Source: Cunninghamia lanceolata
Lineage: Eukaryota > Streptophyta > Pinopsida > Cupressales > Cupressaceae
Assembly: GCA_027924645.1 (NCBI GenBank)
Contig: BSBN01000047.1
Span: forward strand, 4,898,001-4,962,000
Direction: 5' to 3'
Length of the DNA: 64,000 nt
Part shown: positions 1 through 11,632 of the stretch, piece by piece
Numbering within the stretch: position 1 is the first letter of the stretch
Layout: each line of letters opens with the position of its first letter
Position numbers and translations under genes: made by a program
The notes under the pieces: model-generated
Databases searched by the model: none
Seen by the model: only the letters and a program-made list of their open reading frames with translations
What the model was told of the DNA's origin: nothing

Positions 1-1484
1 AATGAAGGAAGAGCTGATGCAAATTGAGAAAAATCACACTTGGGATCTTGTTCCCAGACCTAAAAATAAGAATGTGATTGGAACCAAATGAGTCTTCTGG
101 AATAAACTGAATGAAGATGGTGAAGTAGTTAGAAACAAAGCCAGATTGGTCTGCAAGGGTTACTCTCAAGTAGAAGGAGTTGATTTTGAAGAAAATTTTG
201 CTCCGGTGGTAAGAATTGAAGCAGTTAGATTATTTCTTGTCTTTGCTTCTTTCAAGGATTTCAAAGTATATCAGATGGATGTCAAGTCTGCCTTCCTGAA
301 TGGTGATTTGGAAGAAGAAGTATACATTGAGCAACCGGATGGATTCCAATTGTCTGATCATGGTGATATAGTCTGCAAGTTGAAGAAAGAACTGTATGGA
401 CTCAAACAATCCCCAAGAGCCTGGTATGAAAGGTTGGATAAGCATCTTTCAAAGATTGGTTTCAACAAAGGTATTGCTTACAATAACTTGTACTTCAAAA
501 TTGATCATGAAAACATCTTAATTGTTGAAGTGTTTGTTGATGATATCATTTTTGGAGGAAGAGAGTACGTGCAAAACTTTTACAAATCAAATGAAAAGTG
601 AATTTGAGATGTCCATGTTTGGGGAAATGAATTTTTTCTTGGGTCTACAAATCACTCAAATAAAGAAAGGAGTCTTCATTTCATAGACCAAATATGTGAA
701 AGAATTGTTGAAGAAATTTGGGATGGAAGACTCAAAACCAATGAATACTCCCATGGCAACCAGGTGTAAATTGAGCAAATATGATGACTCTCCTAAGGCT
801 GATCAGAAAAGGTACATGTCAATGATTGGAGGATTATTGTATCTCACTCAAACTAGACCTGACATTATGAATGTTGTTGGTCTTGTTGCTAGATTCCAAG
901 TTGATCCCAGAGAATCTCATGTCATGGAAATCAAGAGGATTCTTAGATATCTAAAAGGGACAATTTAGTATGGTTTGTGGTATCCTAGAGATCATGATTT
1001 CTCTCTTCATGCTTATACAGATGCAGATTGGGCAGGAGATGTGGATGACCGGAAGAGTACTAGTGGTGGAGCATTCTTTTTGGGGAAAAGATTGGTTTCT
1101 TGGTTGAGCAAGAAACAAGAGGCAATATCTATGTCCATTGCAGAAGCAGAATATATTGTAGCATCAGGTAGTTGCACTCAAATATTGTGGATGAAGAAAA
1201 TGCTAAGAGACATCAGAGTGGAGTATGAGGAACCTATCACAATCTTCTGTGATAACTCAAGTGTAATAAATATATCAAAAAATCCAGTGTTTCATTCAAA
1301 GAAAAAACATATATCCATCAAGTTTCACTTTTTGAGAGAGCAAGTGAACAAGAATGAAGTTAGATTGGAGTTTGTACCTTCCAAGGATCAGATTGCAAAT
1401 ATTTTTACTAAACCTCTACCTAAGGACTCTTTTGAGTATCTCAGGGAGAAGTTAGGGGATATTACCCCTTCGGTTCTAAATTAA
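1..1484 (+). pseudogene. Copia pol fragment: reverse transcriptase and RNase H (broken)
   Basis: This is the C-terminal third of a Ty1/Copia polyprotein: the reverse transcriptase that copies element RNA, and the RNase H that removes the template. Visible motifs are [42 protein letters not shown] and the catalytic FVDDIIFGG (about 529-561). RNase H shows [17 protein letters not shown] and AEAEYI, and the end reads [24 protein letters not shown], stopping at 1484. Breaks are a TGA where relatives have TGG (88-90), a 1-bp shift near 570-600, a TAG at 684-686 in place of CAG, and a TAG at 966-968. It is non-functional, and the assignment is certain from Copia A and B in this window. Confidence 0.93.
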
Positions 1485-1816
1485 GGTGCATTGATGTGCA
1501 TCAGTCCAGTGGATCTTACAATCATATCTTATGGTCCAGATTGATGATGGGAAGCTGCCACTCAGGGGGAGCAGCTGGTATGATTCTTAAGTGATGCAAG
1601 TATGTGCCCTTTGCCATTAATGTCAAAGGGGGAGAGAAGACATGTGAAAAACAAAAAGTGGTTGCTAATCAAAGGGGGAGTAGTAAAGGAAGAGAAAACA
1701 TGTAAATAGTTGTTGTTGATAGGTGGGTTATGTCAGTCAATGAGGACAAGTTCTTGTCTTGATGGTTAAAATAGTTTTTCACATCATATGTTGCCATCAA
1801 TGACAAAGGGGGAGAT
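1485..1816 (+). promoter_or_regulatory. Copia A' 3' untranslated region with purine-tract array and PPT
   Basis: No coding sequence. Four purine tracts of the form (C/A)AGGGGGAG occur near 1565, 1627, 1672 and 1806. The last (about 1806-1815) abuts the LTR and is the likely plus-strand primer (PPT). The same four tracts occur in Copia A (25974-26183). A 20-nt arm at 1787-1806 pairs with 1843-1862 in the LTR (see findings). Confidence 0.75.
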
Positions 1817-3181
1817 TGTTGCAAGTATGGGCCTAACCAGTGTTGTCATTGATGTCAACATACTCCTGTTGCATTGATGATAAGGATTAGATGAGTTGTA
1901 TGCTAAGGATATTGAGAAAATTAGTCCTATCAGGAACAGAGAAGAACAGTGAAGACAGTAAGGTAAAGATCCTAGATGAGATAAATATTAGAGGATGTGC
2001 TTCAAAGGGTTTGTAGATATGTGTCTTACAATGATCCAATAAAGATTTAAGAGGTCCGCATGAAGATCTAAAGGATTTATGGGCACTTGAGTAAAACCAG
2101 TTCTAACAAACATTCAGAGGTGACAGAGTGACATAGATAGGTCTGATGAGATCCAGAAATGCAATATCTTGTTCTACAAATTTGGTGGAGTGTTTAGGAA
2201 GTCAATGTGAATTGGAAACTCAATTGGTTCGTGGTCTAGAGGTCTGCAAGCATCTATTCCAATATGACAGTGATGACAAACTGTGTTCTTAAGGTTCCGG
2301 ATGAAGGAGAGAAAGATTTTAGTAAGTAGAAGTAGTGTGGATGTTCTTGGTGATTCAGGAAAGCTTGTGGAGGTCTTTGGATTGTGTTCAGTTCATGTTG
2401 GTGATCTGCATTGAAGATTGAGCTTGTAATTGAAGAATTACTTCCAGATGATGATGTTCTTCCTAAGTTTGGCTGACCGAATGAGTTACACATCTTGCGG
2501 ATGATCTTGAAGATGTTCTATGAAGAATGGTGAGTTCCTAAAGGAAGATTGAAGTCTCAGATCTATGTGGCCGACAACGTGTTGATCCGTGTGAAGTATT
2601 TTTGTAATTAGTCATGTTGTATTTATGTATTTTCTCTGTAATGTATGCTAACTTGGATGATTATCCTAAAGTAAAATATCTTGTATAAATAAGAGGTTGT
2701 GAAGTCATTTCAAAAGAGCTTGTGGAGATGAGTGCGTGGTAGAAAGGAGCAAAGCGAAAGGAAAAGTAGAAGTATTGAGCTTAAATGGAACTGACTCAAG
2801 CATGGTGAAGATGTTATTCTTCAGTTCAAGTATGTAATATTTATTATTCTGTAGACAGTTTGTCTCCTATAGGCAATGAGCCTCTTGTGAGCAGTGTGCT
2901 CGGGTAGTGAGCCCTAATTGGCATCTGCCATTTTGTTCTTCTTATTCCTTTAACAGAGAATACAATCTTGGGTTAGTCACCCTGTAGTTTTTCCCTTAAC
3001 CAAGTTTTCCACATTAAAATATTGGTGTCGTATGTGTTAATGTGTTTATGCTCTTTTATTACATGATTGATTTATTATTATTATGTTGTTGAATTACAAA
3101 GAGGATTTAATTAATTAATAAGAAGAAAGTTTTGAGACAACTGATTCACCCCCCTCTTAGTTGTCTATCTTGAATCTAACA
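1817..3181 (+). repeat. 3' LTR of Copia A' (1365 bp)
   Basis: It begins TGTTGCAAGTATG directly after the PPT and ends CTAACA. A TATA box TATAAATA lies at 2684-2691 and marks the likely U3/R start. Near the end, a stem 3135-3144 / 3157-3166 encloses a C-rich loop. The sequence aligns along its length with the Copia A LTR at 20394-21684. Confidence 0.92.
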
Positions 3182-4394
3182 GACTCAATGTTCGTGGACT
3201 ATATGACTATGTAGGGGATTGTCAGAGGTTGTTCTAGTTAAGAATTGAGAAGTCCGCATGAAGATTTGAAGAAGTTATGGCCATCTGAGTAGAACTAGAT
3301 TTTGTAGTATTCAAAAGAGACAGAGTGATAGTAAGTTTGTCCAGATTGCTCCACAGTGAAATATTATGGTATGCAAATCTGAAGGCATGTTTAGGAAGTC
3401 AGTGTGTATCATCAACTCTAGTGGTTCATGGTTTGGAGTTTCGCAAGCCATCCTTCTAGTTTGACAGTCATGGTAGATAGTGTTCTTGAGGTTCCAGAGG
3501 AAGATACAAATGATTCTGGTAATTTGGTTTAGAGTGGATGTTATTGGTGAATTCAATGTGCTTGTGGAGGTCTCTGGATCTTATGGTTACAATGTTGGAG
3601 GTCTACATTGGAGTTTGAGCTTGTTATTGAAGATTTCCTCTTTGAAGTTGATGTTCTTCCCAGTCTTGGCCGACCGGATGTTCCTAGCATGTTGCAGATG
3701 ATCTAAATATCATTTTATGAAGCATGGCATGTTAGTAAAGGAAGATTCAAGTCTCATCTATGTTTGGCTGACAGTGTAAAGATCTGCGTTAAGTTTGGCC
3801 GACCTTGTTGATCATTCCAAGGTTGATGAAGTGTATAAATACTTGTTCAAGAGTTGTTAAAAACCATCCTTGAGAAAAATAGATTAAATCCAAATAAAGG
3901 ATCAAAAGCAGAGCAAAGAAGAAAAGGAGTGAGAGTAGTGTAGAGTGAAAAGTTAGTGAAGAAGAATTTGGGGCAAAGTAGAAGTTTTGTGAGCATTCAT
4001 TGAAACTGAACCAGGCATGAAGCAGATGCTATTTCTCAGTTAATTCTTTCTGTTCTAAATAAATTATGTAGGCAATGACCCTCTTTTTTGAGCAGTGAGC
4101 TTTGGGTAGTACACCTGAAGGCATTTGCCTTCTATTTTTCTAAAGTACTTTTAATAGGGTACAAATCTTTGTGGGTTAACCCCCACTGTAGTTTTTCCCT
4201 TAACTAGGTTTCCATGTCAAAATTTGGTGTCAAGTGTGTTGATTATGTTTCTGCTCATATGTTGTTGATCTATGCTTTAATGTTTACATCATTAATCTAA
4301 TAGTAAGTTAATAAAGAAGGTTAAAAGTAGAAAAGTTTATTTTGTGTGACAAATGATTCACCCCCCCTCTCAATTGTCCGGTCTAATTCCAACA
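3182..4394 (+). repeat. Truncated LTR of a second Copia (C', Copia C family)
   Basis: It matches the reverse complement of the Copia C LTRs (61414-62752), beginning roughly 150 bp inside the LTR. The missing start lies left of the Copia A' insertion, outside the window. It has a TATA box at 3834-3841 and ends with a C-rich hairpin (stems 4348-4356 and 4370-4378) and CCAACA at 4394. It is probably the 3' LTR of a Copia that had inserted in the 5' LTR of element D, because element D sequence resumes at 4395. The expected TSD is AGAAG. Confidence 0.82.
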
Positions 4395-4792
4395 AGAAGT
4401 TCCAAATTCCGTGATGAAAAGTACACCTTGGAATTGGGAACTAGTCCCCATGTCCTTGACTTCTCTGCCTTCCAAACTTTGAAAAATAGTGAGTTAAATA
4501 TCTTTGTCCCTCATCTCAGTCTGAAAGGATTTACTGTGATTCGATAATTTGCTTACCGTTTTGCATATTTGGGGTTTTAAGTGAAATTAAGCATTAGATT
4601 GAGATATTGTTTGACACATCCAAGATTCCACATCTTCCCAAGTGGCTGCCCAACTTGATAGGTGAATCCTCTTGTACAAATTGGAGGTTCAACTCAGTTA
4701 ATAGGGCCTTGGAATGTTTGGTGTGAAAGGAGGATTCCGCATAAACCCTTAAAACCACACTTCATCATCAACCCCCTTTTTCATACAAAACA
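4395..4792 (+). repeat. 5' LTR of element D, right-hand 398 bp
   Basis: This is a direct repeat of 9502-9899. The left part of the LTR is displaced by Copia C'. The internal region starts at 4793 with TTTTGGTGAAACC, which is in the right place for a primer-binding site; the matching tRNA is not assigned. Confidence 0.82.
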
Positions 4793-5715
4793 TTTTGGTG
4801 AAACCATGTTTTTGGACTTTTTGGCACCTTGCTGAGTGTTGTGTGATAGATTTGCATTCATTCACCTTATTGCATTCGAAAAATTACAAAAAATTTGAAA
4901 AATTTAATTTTTTTTGAGAAAATTGGCATCTTTGGCTTGCATTGTAGCATAATTTGAATTGTTTGGCATTCAATTTCATTAAATTTCTGTTATTCTCATT
5001 ATATATGATTTAAATTATATAAATCCATCATTTATAATTCACTTGCATTGCATTTTTGTGCTTAAATCGATAAAAAAATGGTTGAAATTGTGCATTTTTC
5101 ATAAAAACCTAGTTTTGCATTAACTAGGGTTTGTAGTCAAAATCTTGTTTCAGATTTTACTACCCTTTTCAAACACTCATTAGGACTTATTTCTAATAGT
5201 AGTGTTGCATCATAGTGGTCTTCTTGCAAAATTTCATGTCTAGGGTTTGAAAACCTTGCATTTTCACTAGATTTGGCCTTATCGTCTCTCTAGATTTTCA
5301 TCACAAGCATGTTAAAAGGGATTTTTTTGCACTAATTGGATGTTATTATGGTCATTATCTTCTTCCCTTCCCCAAATTACTTACAACAGCCCTTTTATTA
5401 GGCCTTTTCATGGGAAATTTGTGAAAATTTGCATATTTTAGCACATCTTCACTAGGTTTTGACTTGTCATCACTCTAGGTTTGCATTAAAAGCATGTTGT
5501 GAAAGTTACTGTTGCATCATTGGACTGTTATTAGGAATATTATTTACTTTCCCTCTTGAAATTTTTCACAACACCTTTTCTCCTAGTGATTTGCATTGAA
5601 AAAAGCTAAAAAATCAAACATTTTAGGTCATTTTCATACATACATTTGCACTTGTTCTTACATAAGTTTTGAAAATATTTGAAATCTGATTTGGCACTCA
5701 TTTGAACACATCCAC
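4793..5715 (+). other. Element D leader, non-coding, with two ~185-bp imperfect repeats
   Basis: AT-rich leader with no credible ORF. Two imperfect units can be aligned, about 5262-5405 and 5448-5590. Each runs through CACTAGRTTT, TCTAG, AAGCATGTT, GCA.CA.TTGGA.TGTTATTA and a TTACAACA / TTCACAACA stretch. A weaker third copy may precede them from about 5110. Function unknown. Confidence 0.55.
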
Positions 5716-7721
5716 ATGGATTATCAATACAATAATAATTTTAGGCTTCCTCCTAGGCCTCATTTGAAAAGAAGAGCTCCTGAACTTGAAATAATATTTA
5801 CACCTCATGACAAAGAAATGGTAGATACTGAAGGGTCTCTTTATATTACCATAAAAGTAATGGAAATACCTGTGGATGGAACACTCATAGAACCTAATTG
5901 CATGACTAATGTGGTTATAGAAGATTTCCTTCTTAAACACGATTTGGCAAAAAACTATTATGACCCATCGGATTTGAGAATTAAAACACATAATGGATCT
6001 TTGATGAAAACATTTGGATTGATAAAACTATTAGTCTTGGTTTATGACAAAGCCATGGATTAGTTATTTGATGTCATCCCCTTATCCAACCTCTTTCATG
6101 TAAAACTTGGACATCCTTGGCTTAAGGCTATGAATGTTGTTCCTTCAACAATTCACAAATGCCTAAAATTCCCTTTGCATGGAGAGATCCGTGTTGTCCG
6201 TCGTAATACATATCAACCTCCAACTAAGAGCAGGAATTTCACCCTTGATTACTTTTGGCCACAACCTAAGCCACGAAGAGACCAATCCTTCCTAAATTAT
6301 AGATGATATAAAGCAAAACAACTAGCTAGAGTGGCCAAGCCTCCTTTATAAACAATGAGGGAAGAACATGTGTTTGAAGATCCTCTTAGAGAAAAAGGAA
6401 AATGACAAAATGACATAAGAATTACACAAGACTACTATAAATATGATGAGATAATTGACATGATATATGTGGATAAGGAAAATTTTCATAATTCACCCCA
6501 TCAACGGAGAGATGGTGTCTATGCTGAAGTCCCTCCTCCATTATCCTTGCAAGGATTGGGAGGTTTTCATCGACAACAAAACATTCCACCGAGACCAATG
6601 AAATTTGAACATGGTGCTTCCTCCTCTAATGTGCAAAACCCTATGGAAAAACATGACAGTGCCTTTGAAGAAATAAGTAGTAAAACAAGAAGGAATAGAC
6701 AAGCAAAATAAAGGAGGAGGAGAAGACAAACTTTTGCCCAACGACTTGCCACTCAACAAGAAAACATCCAACCTAACATTGAGTCAAATATAGAAAACCT
6801 TAACATTGAACAATTGGAAGATAAGAACAATAATTGGGCTATGGTACCTTACACACCTCTTTCCTTTAGCATTCAAGATTGGGAAGAGGATGATTTGCTC
6901 AATGACAACCCTTAGTTTGGTTGCCCTACAGGTAAGTATTTCTAACCCTTTATCTCTGTGTTGTGTTTCCCCCATGATGTGTTATGTGTTATTTAGGCCT
7001 CCTAGGATGACCCTTGATACTCTCGTAAGGTCAGGGATACTGGGAGACTGCCTTTGTTGTGACCCTTCTTCTATTTGTATCATCATTCTTATATATTTTT
7101 TCTCCTCTATTTTTTATTGCTGTGTGCTGTGTCTTATGGACATAGCATTGCAGTTGGTGACTTGGGAGCACCCTCCTATGTGACTGTCCCTAAGGCACTT
7201 GTTTTTCCTCTCTTGATTTATTATTTCCCTTCCTCTAGTGTTTCTATCTAGTGGGCAGATGATGAAAAACATATTATACTGATGCGGACCTAGTGTCCCT
7301 TTGGTGAGAAATAAAAAAATGGACCTAGTCCATGCATGACGATGGGGTTGATATATATTATCCGACGTTTGGCTAGTAGAATCACTCCATGTGATCTTGA
7401 TGTTGTCTTATTGCACTTACAAAACATAACAATATTGCTGCTCCATGCACTTTATCTATCTTGAATCTTTCCTTCCTCAGTTATTTATGTGAATAATCAT
7501 ATACATTGTTGATTATCATGATTATATGGATGCTAACACCTTTTCTTGCAGGGAATTGTGTTTTTGTGGGAACATTTGGCAATTGTAAAGTACATGTCAC
7601 CTCTGAGGGGCATGGGCTTTGCGAGAGCTCATGTTCCCTTGTGTGTTTTCTACCTACCTTAACGTACTTGATATCGGTACATGACATTAACCACCTTAAG
7701 GTGGGGGCATATATAAGGTAA
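5716..7721 (+). pseudogene. Element D retropepsin-like protein, broken; probable intron 6932-7551
   Basis: One frame runs from ATG 5716 to 6931 with stops at 6061, 6304, 6349, 6403, 6709 and 6913. Residues 50-150 resemble the aspartic protease region of Gypsy gag-pol: VDGTLI..CMTNVVIEDFL, then GHPWLKAMNVVPSTIHKCLKFP, which matches the LGRPWL..A.AVPS.LH..LKF pattern of that family. The catalytic D-S/T-G is missing; the position reads EPNC. The C-terminal part is basic (RRRRRQ) and then acidic. At 6932 there is a consensus donor (CAG then GTAAGT); at 7531-7537 a TGCTAAC branch site; at 7541-7551 TTTTCTTGCAG. Splicing keeps the frame open to the stop at 7719-7721, adding a Cys-rich tail. The host protein, if any, is unknown. 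Confidence 0.6.
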
Positions 7722-7778
7722 GTTGTATGTTCTAGATGCTAGTAAAGTGTGTTTGAACAATCTTGAAATCTACTTCAT

Positions 7779-7944
7779 ATACCTCCTTTGCACCATAAGG
7801 CATCTTCATGATGTAGCTGAGGTTGTATACTTTTGATCTCATACCTCCTTTTCACCATAAGGCATCTCCATGATGCAGGTGGGGTTGTATGCCATGCTTC
7901 CTTTTCACTATAAGGTGTCTCTGTGATGTAGGTGGGGTTGTATT
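7779..7944 (+). repeat. Three imperfect ~55-62-bp tandem units
   Basis: Units start near 7779, 7841 and 7896. Each contains CTTCCTTTTCAC or CTCCTTTTCACC, then ATAAGGCATCT or ATAAGGTGTCT, GATG(T/C)AG and GGGGTTGTAT or a close form. Confidence 0.8.
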
Positions 7945-8158
7945 TTTTTAAAATCCTCTGAGTAGGCGAGGAGTAGATCTAAGACTATCCTAACCCTTAA
8001 GTGTGTTTGAGATGGAAAATCCCAATCATCGGTGTGTGCCTGTAATGTGCCTGAGATGGCTGTGAACCTAACAATAGGTTTCTTCCATCACTTGTCTGTC
8101 ATGTTTTCTCTGTGTCTTCTATGTGTGTGTGTATTATGTGTTTGTTCCCAAGCATTAT

Positions 8159-8380
8159 CTTAAAGACTGGTGGCGATGAGTCCCTCCTATGCTTTGGGAT
8201 TTGTATGGCGTGTTTGTTCTCAAGTGCAGTCTTAAAGACTGGTGGTGATGAGTCCCTCCTGCACTCTGAGATTTGTGTTTCATGTTTGTTTCCCCATACA
8301 TGCAGTCTTAAAGACTGGTGGTGATGAGTCCTTCCTGCACTATGGGTTGTGTGTTTACTTTCCTTATACTTGCATTCTGC
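8159..8380 (+). repeat. Three imperfect ~72-76-bp tandem units
   Basis: Units begin at 8159, 8231 and 8307 with CTTAAAGACTGGTGG and GATGAGTCC(C/T)TCCT. They are translatable in part but show no sign of selection for a protein. Confidence 0.85.
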
Positions 8381-8784
8381 ATTTCATATATGAGAAAAAG
8401 AAAAAGAAAATAATCACTACATTCATTGTATTCACTGTCTTTTGTGTGTCTTCACTGTTGTCTTCTTTGTGTCTTGCATGACTGTAACTGTCTTCTCTAT
8501 GTTTTATGTGCCTGTTATTGTCTTCATTGTGTTTGGTGTGTCTTCACCATGCTTGGCGTGTTTGCTATGTTTGTTGACCATACTTTAATGCATGTATTGG
8601 CCTTGTGTTTATACATACATTAAAGTGGAGGCTAAATGTTATGTCAAAAAATCTCCCTTTGGGGGCTTTTCCCTCTTAAGGTTTACCTCTTGAGTCCTAT
8701 TATTACATTTAGAGCATCTTGTGTGTTATTTTTTACTTCCGATGAGAAAACCCTTGGGTCTTGTGACAAATAGGACCTAGGGGG

Positions 8785-9899
8785 TGCCAATTTAATGATC
8801 CTAGAGAAAAAATGGCAGGGTGGACTTGGGTGCTAGCGCCCTAGTTCAGCCCTATTTTGGGTTTGCCCTAAATTTTTGTTAGTTTTGTGACCATTATTTG
8901 GGCCCCAGGCTAACATCTAAAGTTTCAATTATGAAATTCTTAGCGGGAATCTTTGTAGTTGCATATATAAGAATGATTAGTTTTCATTTGCAAACTAGAT
9001 GGATTTTATGCATACTTGTGATCATAGAGCATTCAAAATTTTCATTGTGTTGTAGAGTAGAGCATTGTTATTGTGTTTGTATTTGTAGATTTGGCATCCA
9101 TCTCCTCATGGCATGAAGAGCATCTTCCTTCTATGAGATCTATACTTCAAGGTGATATCTATTGTGTTTTCAATCATTTATCATTTGGAGTTTTTCCTCT
9201 ATCCCGCTGCGATATGCACTCTTATCTTACAATAGTGTTCAGAAGACTTGAATGTCTCTCTAGGGCTTGACCGAGGCAAGCCTCTAAACACCACAACCCC
9301 CTCCCACACTCCTTGTGATTTCAAGTTATAGGTGTCACATTTGGAAGAAGTGGAGTTGCAAGGAAGGTTAGTAGACATCAAGGATTTAGGATCTGAAAAG
9401 AAGTCAGACATTGGAGCTTTTCCTGGACTAGGGGGCTAGTCCCAGTGTCCTCTAGTTTTCCTGAAGCAGAAACGGAAGTTGTAGTGCAGATCAGTGATGG
9501 GAGAAGTTCTAGATTTCGTGACGAAAAGTACACCTTGGACTTGGGTGCTAGTCCCCGTGTCCCCAACTTCTTCGCCTTCTAAACTTTGAAAAGTAGTGAG
9601 TTAAATATCTCTATCCCTCATCTCAGTCTGAAAGGATTTGTTGTGATTCAATAATTTGCTTACTATTTTGCATATTTAGGGTTTTAAGTGAAATTAAGCA
9701 TTAGATTGAGATATTGTTTGACACATCCAAGATTCCACATCTTCCCAAGTGGCTACCCAACCTGATAGGTGAATCCTCTTCCAGAAATTAGAGGTTCAAC
9801 TTGGTTAATAGGCCCTTGGAATGTTTGGTGTGAAAGGAGGATTCCACATAAACCCTTAAAACCACACTTCATCATCATCCCCCTTTTTCATACAAAACA
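8785..9899 (+). repeat. 3' LTR of element D (1115 bp)
   Basis: It starts TGCCAATTTA after the purine tract and ends CATACAAAACA. Its last 398 bp match 4395-4792. A TATA-like TATATAA at 8964-8970 could be the promoter. The flank ACAAC (9900-9904) would be the right TSD; the left one is outside the window. Confidence 0.8.
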
Positions 9900-10143
9900 A
9901 CAACAATACTTCCAGAATGCATAGTCACTATCTAAGAGTGATGAGATACAAAACTTGAACAATCAAAGAGGAGCAAGGATCATAAGAAGAGCACCAAAAG
10001 ATCAAGGAGCAAGAAATTTCTAGAAGAATAAAAGAGAGGAGACAAACATATCTTCAATTGAATCCACAGAGGAAGAAGAGTACTAACAGAGAAGGACACC
10101 AAAACATACCAAAAAGGAGAGAAGGAAAAGGAAGGAGAAAGTT

Positions 10144-11455
10144 GTGGTAGTAACAAGACAAGGAACCAATATCGGAAGGCACTATATCACTGAGATAGAG
10201 GAGGAAGATAATGAGGAGGATGGAGAATTTTTTCCCACCAAGAAACAACATGAAGAAGTTATGAAGGATGCTAAAAAAACTATAAGTCCAAGGACCAAGA
10301 AAAGGAGAAGCAATACAAGCAATATTTTACCAAAGAAGAAGTGGGTGCTCTCAAGTAGTTAGCCCAATTGACATAGCAACATAGACTGATTGACAAACTA
10401 AAGCAATTCTCTAAGTATTGGAACAAGGAACAAGGTTAGAAAGGTCAACTCTCGAGGATGAGAAGGATAGACAGAGAATGGAAGACAAAACCATTGATGG
10501 TGGATGTTCACATCAATCACAAAAAGGTCTATAATATCATGATAGATTTGGGGGCAAATGTCAACATGATCATAAAGAATCTATGGGACTAGTTAGGAAG
10601 ACCTAAGCTCTTAGAAACCACTTACAACATAATCTTGGCAGATGGATCTAACATGTAGACAATGGGAACATGAAAGCAAGCTAAAGTTAACTTAGATTTT
10701 ATTGTGGTAACCATGAAGGATCAAGGAGAAACTTTTAATGCACTTTTGGGCTTGAGATGGTTTGTAGATGCAAACTATGGCATAGACTCCTATAGAGAAG
10801 AACTATAATTTTCCAATGAAAACAAAGTTGTCAATATCCCCCTGGGTTCATCAATGGAGGAAGCATATATAGAAGAAATCAATCAGGATGAAAAAAGTGA
10901 CAAGGATGCAAATAATCTATATACAATCACAAGGTTGGATGTAGAGGAGATAATAGAAGAGCCTAATTCTGAGGGTAAAGTGGAGATAGAGGATGATCAC
11001 TATAGTATAGACAATGAGGAGGTTTTGGAAGCATGGATGAAAGAAGATCTGGAACTAAAAACAGGGAAAATGCTTGGCTACCAGAGTATATTCATGACCA
11101 GGATTGGCAAGGAGGACATACCACAATCCTCCGCATTTCATCAAAACCTACCACAAATCATTTGTGACACATCTAGGAAGGACAAGGAAGCTATGTCTCA
11201 GAAATTTCATAAAATGAAATAATCAAAGCAGAAAAGTCAACATACCAAGATGACTAAGGTACCGGTGATACAAGCAAGACAGTCACAAGTCAAGAGGATG
11301 GAAAAAGGGAGGAAGAATGTAAAGAAAACATTGGGGATAGGTTGTTTAGGATACCAAATCACTAGATCAACAGTCTCTAGAAGAAAGGAAGTGATTGTAG
11401 AAAGATTCTGCCAAGACAACACTCTGTATCAGAACCTAGCCGCTAATGAGGAGTA
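10144..11455 (+). pseudogene. Element E gag-protease remnant
   Basis: The first piece, 10144-10362, is in another frame and encodes a Glu/Lys-rich stretch. From 10494 a single frame runs to 11455. It has the protease pattern KPLMVDVHI...VYNIMIDLGANVNMI (DLGA in place of DSGA, at about 10545-10556) and, later, ALLGLRWF (about 10740), which corresponds to the conserved LLGRPW strand. Stops interrupt it (TAG 10590, TAG 10656, TGA near 10668, TAA near 10806). Then come a strongly acidic segment (10854-11222) and a Lys/Arg-rich segment (11250-11455). This is a dead Gypsy-type protease. No polymerase follows; ORF X starts instead. Confidence 0.65.
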
Positions 11456-11632
11456 GAACTTAATTCATAAGAAAAAAAGAAATAAAGTAATGAAGAAAAA
11501 TAAAAATAGAGCTAAGTGGGAAAGATTAGGACAAAACAAAAAGGTATTCAACCCTAATATCACTAAAGGAATTTCACTTTGTACTCATACTTTGGGAAGA
11601 AAAGAAGCACACAAGCAACCAGAGAAGAGACA

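Larger units (their letters stand above)
1..3181 (+). mobile_element. Copia retrotransposon A', 3' part only (pol end + 3' LTR)
   Basis: The left part lies outside the window. What remains is the end of a Copia pol (RT and RNase H), a 3' untranslated stretch with purine tracts, a polypurine tract (PPT) and a 3' LTR. The LTR starts with TGTTGCAAG and ends with CTAACA. It is closely related to Copia A at 20394. The DNA just right of it (3182) is the middle of another Copia LTR, so A' inserted into that LTR. The TSD on the right would be GACTC (3182-3186); its partner is outside the window. Confidence 0.93.
7722..8784 (+). other. Element D 3' non-coding region ending in a PPT-like tract
   Basis: No credible ORF; short open stretches come from the tandem repeats listed separately. 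The last bases, GACCTAGGGGG (8774-8784), form a purine-rich tract directly before the LTR, as expected for plus-strand priming. Confidence 0.6.
4395..9899 (+). mobile_element. LTR element D with protease-like ORF and no polymerase
   Basis: The segment 4395-4792 is repeated at 9502-9899 as a direct repeat with scattered differences, and both copies end CATACAAAACA. The right copy extends left to a TG at 8785, just after a purine-rich GACCTAGGGGG tract, giving a 1115-bp 3' LTR. The left LTR is cut by Copia C'. The internal region of about 4.0 kb has one protein-like frame (5716-6931, possibly spliced to 7552-7721) and no RT, RNase H or integrase, so D is non-autonomous. The protein resembles the protease end of a Gypsy gag-pol, and the autonomous partner is not identified. 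Confidence 0.8.

Noticed and set aside
8159..8380. CRISPR-like array
   Set aside because: Three diverged direct tandem units without spacers; plant retroelement context.
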